In this document: positions 7,519-9,413 of the stretch, one piece after another
Layout: each line of letters starts with the position of its first letter
Position numbering within the stretch: the first letter of the stretch is position 1
DNA from: Cytophagales bacterium
GTDB lineage: Bacteria > Bacteroidota > Bacteroidia > Cytophagales > Cyclobacteriaceae
NCBI GenBank assembly: GCA_029262935.1
Contig: JAJCYK010000408.1
Span: forward strand, 1 to 9,413
Length of the DNA: 9,413 nt
Reading direction: 5' to 3'
Notes under the pieces: model-generated
What the model saw: the letters and a program-made list of their open reading frames with translations, nothing else
What the model was told of the DNA's origin: nothing
Database searches by the model: none
Position numbers and translations under genes: made by a program

Positions 7519-7702
7519 ACCGTACCAGGACTACAGGTAGTTACGTTTCCTTTTTTTAATAGCCCTGCCGGGCGGGCCATCATTTTTGAAGGACCAAAAA
7601 CGAAACAAAAAGTACTTGACCCAATCATGCTTCAACTCACTGGCCTGCGCTCCCCCCGCGATTGGGCCGGGCCAACCGCTTAGGGTGTTGGAGCGGAGGT
7701 AT
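7519..7702. repeat. Long GC-rich direct repeat, copy A
   Basis: The core 7561-7702 is about 92% identical to 7947-8089 by eye (about 11 differences in 143 positions, one a single-base gap). Looser similarity extends left to ACCG at 7519. The core starts with GCCCTGCCGGGC, contains the inverted pair CCCAATC (7620-7626) and GATTGGG (7660-7666), then GGGCCGGGCCAACC, and ends TTGGAGCGGAGGTAT. GC content is visibly above the surroundings. No transposase or clear terminal inverted repeats are visible. Open frames across it on both strands reflect composition rather than a gene. Confidence 0.75.
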
Positions 7703-7891
7703 GACCATGTGGAGCTTTCTGGCATTAAGAAATTAATGGCTGATAGCGGTCTTAGTAAAACTGTCGATTTAGTGCCTGTTGTTTTTCTTATGCGCCTCAA
7801 GCAAATGCTTTTCGTAGTGCTGCATGTAGCTCAGGAACCAGTAAATAAGCGTCATACAGGTCTTCCTGGCCAGGCACAAATAACCTGCGGG

Positions 7892-8089
7892 ACCGGAGAC
7901 CCCTATCGGGGCTACTTGTAGTTATGTCACTTTATCTTACTATAACAGCCCTGCAGGGCGGGCCATCATTTTTGAAGGACCAAAAACGAAGCAAAAAATC
8001 CTTGACCCAATCATGCTTCATCCCGCTGGACTGCGCACTCCCCGCGATTGGGCCGGGCCAACCCACTTAGGGTGTTGGAGCGGAGGTAT
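7892..8089. repeat. Long GC-rich direct repeat, copy B
   Basis: This copy lies in the same orientation 386 bases downstream of copy A (core start to core start). The core 7947-8089 begins with the perfect palindrome GCCCTGCAGGGC and keeps both CCCAATC (8006-8012) and GATTGGG (8046-8052). Its left flank has an extra CCCC/GGGG hairpin (around 7900-7911) absent from copy A, next to a CTAC/GTAG pair shared by both. Most differences from copy A cluster between the two stem arms, as expected for a hairpin loop. Confidence 0.75.
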
Positions 8090-8385
8090 ATCACCGTCTC
8101 TTACAGATCGTGATTTATTTAGCTATTTCCATTTTTCTTCAACAACTCTACCTTATTATTTGCAATAGGATTAATCTCGTATTTTTACTTTAACATTAAA
8201 ATGAATATATCAAGATCTAATGAGCCATCTTGCCTGTCTTTTCTCGGCATTTCTTTAATGAATAGTAGTCAATCGGAGAAACCCGATAGGGTGAAATTGG
8301 AAGCCCTTTGAATATGTTATTACTCACGCATTTTGTATCCAACATCACCTAGATATTGCCAATATAAACGTTTCTATCCGTAGGT

Positions 8386-8415
8386 TTTGTTTTGAAGGTG
8401 AGTTCCTTAGTTTAG
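8386..8415 (+). promoter_or_regulatory. Candidate Bacteroidota-type promoter
   Basis: TTTG (8386-8389), an 18-base spacer and TAGTTTAG (8408-8415) match the TTTG / TAnnTTTG promoter of Bacteroidota with one mismatch and near-ideal spacing. Transcription would start about 15-20 bases before the ATG at 8439 of the small membrane protein. Confidence 0.4.
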
Positions 8416-8438
8416 GGTTCTCAAACTTCATATGTCAT

Positions 8439-8825
8439 ATGAGTATAGTGCCATATTCTTTCTTTGATAAAACTCGGAAAGAACCGTTTTTAACCATAGT
8501 ACTAATTCACGCAATACTGGCTTTTACAATAGACGGAGTGTTGGCTCTGTCTGGAAAGCCGAGCGGCTTAATCTTTGTAATTCTGTTTGATGTCCCTATT
8601 ATAATCATAATGGTACTAGCAATCCAAGGGAGGAAGTGGGCCTACATCACGGGCTTGGTTTATATGTTGATCAGGTCTTTCAACTATTATTTCGATGATC
8701 TTTCTTTTTATACAAAAAATGGCTTTAGCTGGGAAATTGTAATCGGTAGTTATGGCTTCAACTTAATTGCGCTAGCTCTATTTGTTGGGTATGCGCATGA
8801 CTATATCAAAAGGGGAGAATGGTAA
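8439..8825 (+). CDS. Small four-helix membrane protein, function unknown
   Basis: The 128-residue product has no motif I recognise. A short cytosolic head with basic residues (DKTRKEP) precedes four predicted membrane helices at about 17-38, 43-64, 66-85 and 100-121. The tail HDYIKRGEW is basic and acidic mixed. The layout is typical of small uncharacterised inner-membrane proteins of Bacteroidota. It is a single plus-strand gene with its own candidate promoter, placed tail to tail with the next gene and separated from it by 63 bases. The ATG at 8439 is the first in frame after an upstream stop; no Shine-Dalgarno sequence is present. Confidence 0.7.
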   Translation: MSIVPYSFFDKTRKEPFLTIVLIHAILAFTIDGVLALSGKPSGLIFVILFDVPIIIIMVLAIQGRKWAYITGLVYMLIRSFNYYFDDLSFYTKNGFSWEIVIGSYGFNLIALALFVGYAHDYIKRGEW

Positions 8826-8888
8826 GCTACTGAGTTGGGGGCTTGGTTGAGAAATTTTAAAAGTCTCCTTTCGGTCAATTGCAGTCTT

Positions 8889-9335
8889 TCAAAAAACCTC
8901 ATGTATTCTAGTTGGTCTTTTTAACTCAAGGTTGGTAATTTCTATAACTCTGAATAAAGCATTATTACTTCCAAGGTGTCCGTAGGTCTCCATTTCATTT
9001 TCAAATATTCCTATAATTTCTAATTCCAAATACGAGTCGTAATAGTTACTGTGAACTTCCTTAAAGTCTCTTTCATATTCTTTTGGAAACATATAAGAGT
9101 CGATGAATTGGACCTCAACTTTTAACTCTGGTTCACAACCTTCTGGCTCAATAATTGACCAGTATTCTTCATAACCACTATACATGCCTTGAATTGAAAC
9201 CATTTGGTCTACGTAATTAGGAAGTTGACAGAATTCTATCTTTGGGATCTCATCTCTAAATTCGACGGTCGGATTAATGTTTGATGAAATGCAGCTATGG
9301 CAAATGAGGGTCAAACATGATAGGCGGTACACCAT
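8889..9335 (-). CDS. Small exported, possibly lipoprotein, protein of unknown function
   Basis: The 148-residue product starts at ATG 9335, directly downstream of an in-frame stop, so no longer form exists. The N-terminus MVYRLSCLTLICHSC is short, moderately hydrophobic and cysteine-rich. Cys12 or Cys15 could be a lipidation site, but the lipobox is weak. The rest has an alternating beta pattern with FCQLPNYVDQMVSIQGMYSG (about 35-54) followed by EEYWSI, resembling small flavobacterial lipoproteins with an OB-like beta barrel; this resemblance is from memory and unproven. It is acidic overall, with few lysines. No function can be assigned. Confidence 0.6.
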   Translation of the reverse strand: MVYRLSCLTLICHSCISSNINPTVEFRDEIPKIEFCQLPNYVDQMVSIQGMYSGYEEYWSIIEPEGCEPELKVEVQFIDSYMFPKEYERDFKEVHSNYYDSYLELEIIGIFENEMETYGHLGSNNALFRVIEITNLELKRPTRIHEVF

Positions 9336-9413
9336 TGTATGGTATTTACTTTAATAATTTCAGAATGGTAAATATAACCCTATTTATTGGACACCTTCCG
9401 CCATAAATGGACT

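Larger units (their letters stand above)
7194..8438. other. 1.2-kb region without a convincing gene
   Basis: The left part (7217-7518) contains two overlapping minus-strand open frames that may be one small broken gene. The first runs from ATG 7518 to TAA 7360-7362 (52 codons, contains RFDLLNWEQF). The second is open from 7396 to TAG 7217-7219 (contains GFTGQGILAAPGKA). The middle (7519-8089) is a pair of GC-rich direct repeats. Between them, a minus frame ends at 7769-7771. The right part (8090-8438) is AT-rich, with only a 42-codon minus ORF at 8217-8345, which is no more than chance would give. A candidate promoter for the next plus-strand gene lies at its end. Confidence 0.55.

Noticed and set aside
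7531..7921. ORFs of 89 (minus) and 111 (plus) codons in the repeat region
   Set aside because: They overlap on opposite strands across GC-rich repeats, have arginine/proline-rich odd composition, and the frame breaks in the second repeat copy.
8217..8345. 42-codon minus ORF (contains FKGLPISPYRVSP)
   Set aside because: Length is within chance expectation, and there is no recognisable motif or promoter.

Overview
The window looks like an accessory region from a marine member of the Bacteroidota, most likely a Flavobacteriaceae-type organism. The evidence is a low-GC backbone, genes without Shine-Dalgarno sequences, a candidate TTTG/TAnnTTTG promoter, a lipoprotein sulfatase, a polyol dehydrogenase, and many small lineage-restricted membrane or lipoprotein genes between palindromic intergenic repeats. 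No rRNA, tRNA, CRISPR array, intact transposase or SusC/SusD pair was seen.

Layout: 34-567 holds a DUF5946-type gene split by an in-frame TAG. 843-4045 is a two-gene plus-strand operon: an NCS1-like (purine/cytosine permease superfamily) transporter with a one-base stop/start overlap to a 493-residue mannitol 2-dehydrogenase-family enzyme. Related palindromic repeats lie on both sides of this operon (625-669 and 4180-4224) and differ by a compensatory base-pair change. 4483-6117 encodes a formylglycine-type S1 sulfatase with a lipoprotein signal. Two minus-strand genes follow: a short, probably truncated pentapeptide-repeat gene (6179-6532) and a YcxB-like membrane protein (6657-7193). A 1.2-kb stretch, 7194-8438, has no convincing gene but carries a pair of long, GC-rich direct repeats (about 7519-7702 and 7892-8089) and possible gene debris. 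The window ends with a four-helix membrane protein on plus (8439-8825) and a small exported, possibly lipoprotein, gene on minus (8889-9335).

How the parts may work together: the transporter and dehydrogenase form the clearest functional unit. By inference they take up a small polyol such as mannitol, abundant in brown algae, and oxidise it to a ketose. The downstream sulfatase would desulfate an algal glycan outside the cytoplasm. It is a separate transcription unit, and the link rests only on proximity and ecology. The rest looks like a turnover zone: two broken genes, two repeat families and several unrecognised small genes. I found no clear new multi-gene system. The two repeat families and the NCS1-like carrier paired with a polyol dehydrogenase most deserve follow-up.
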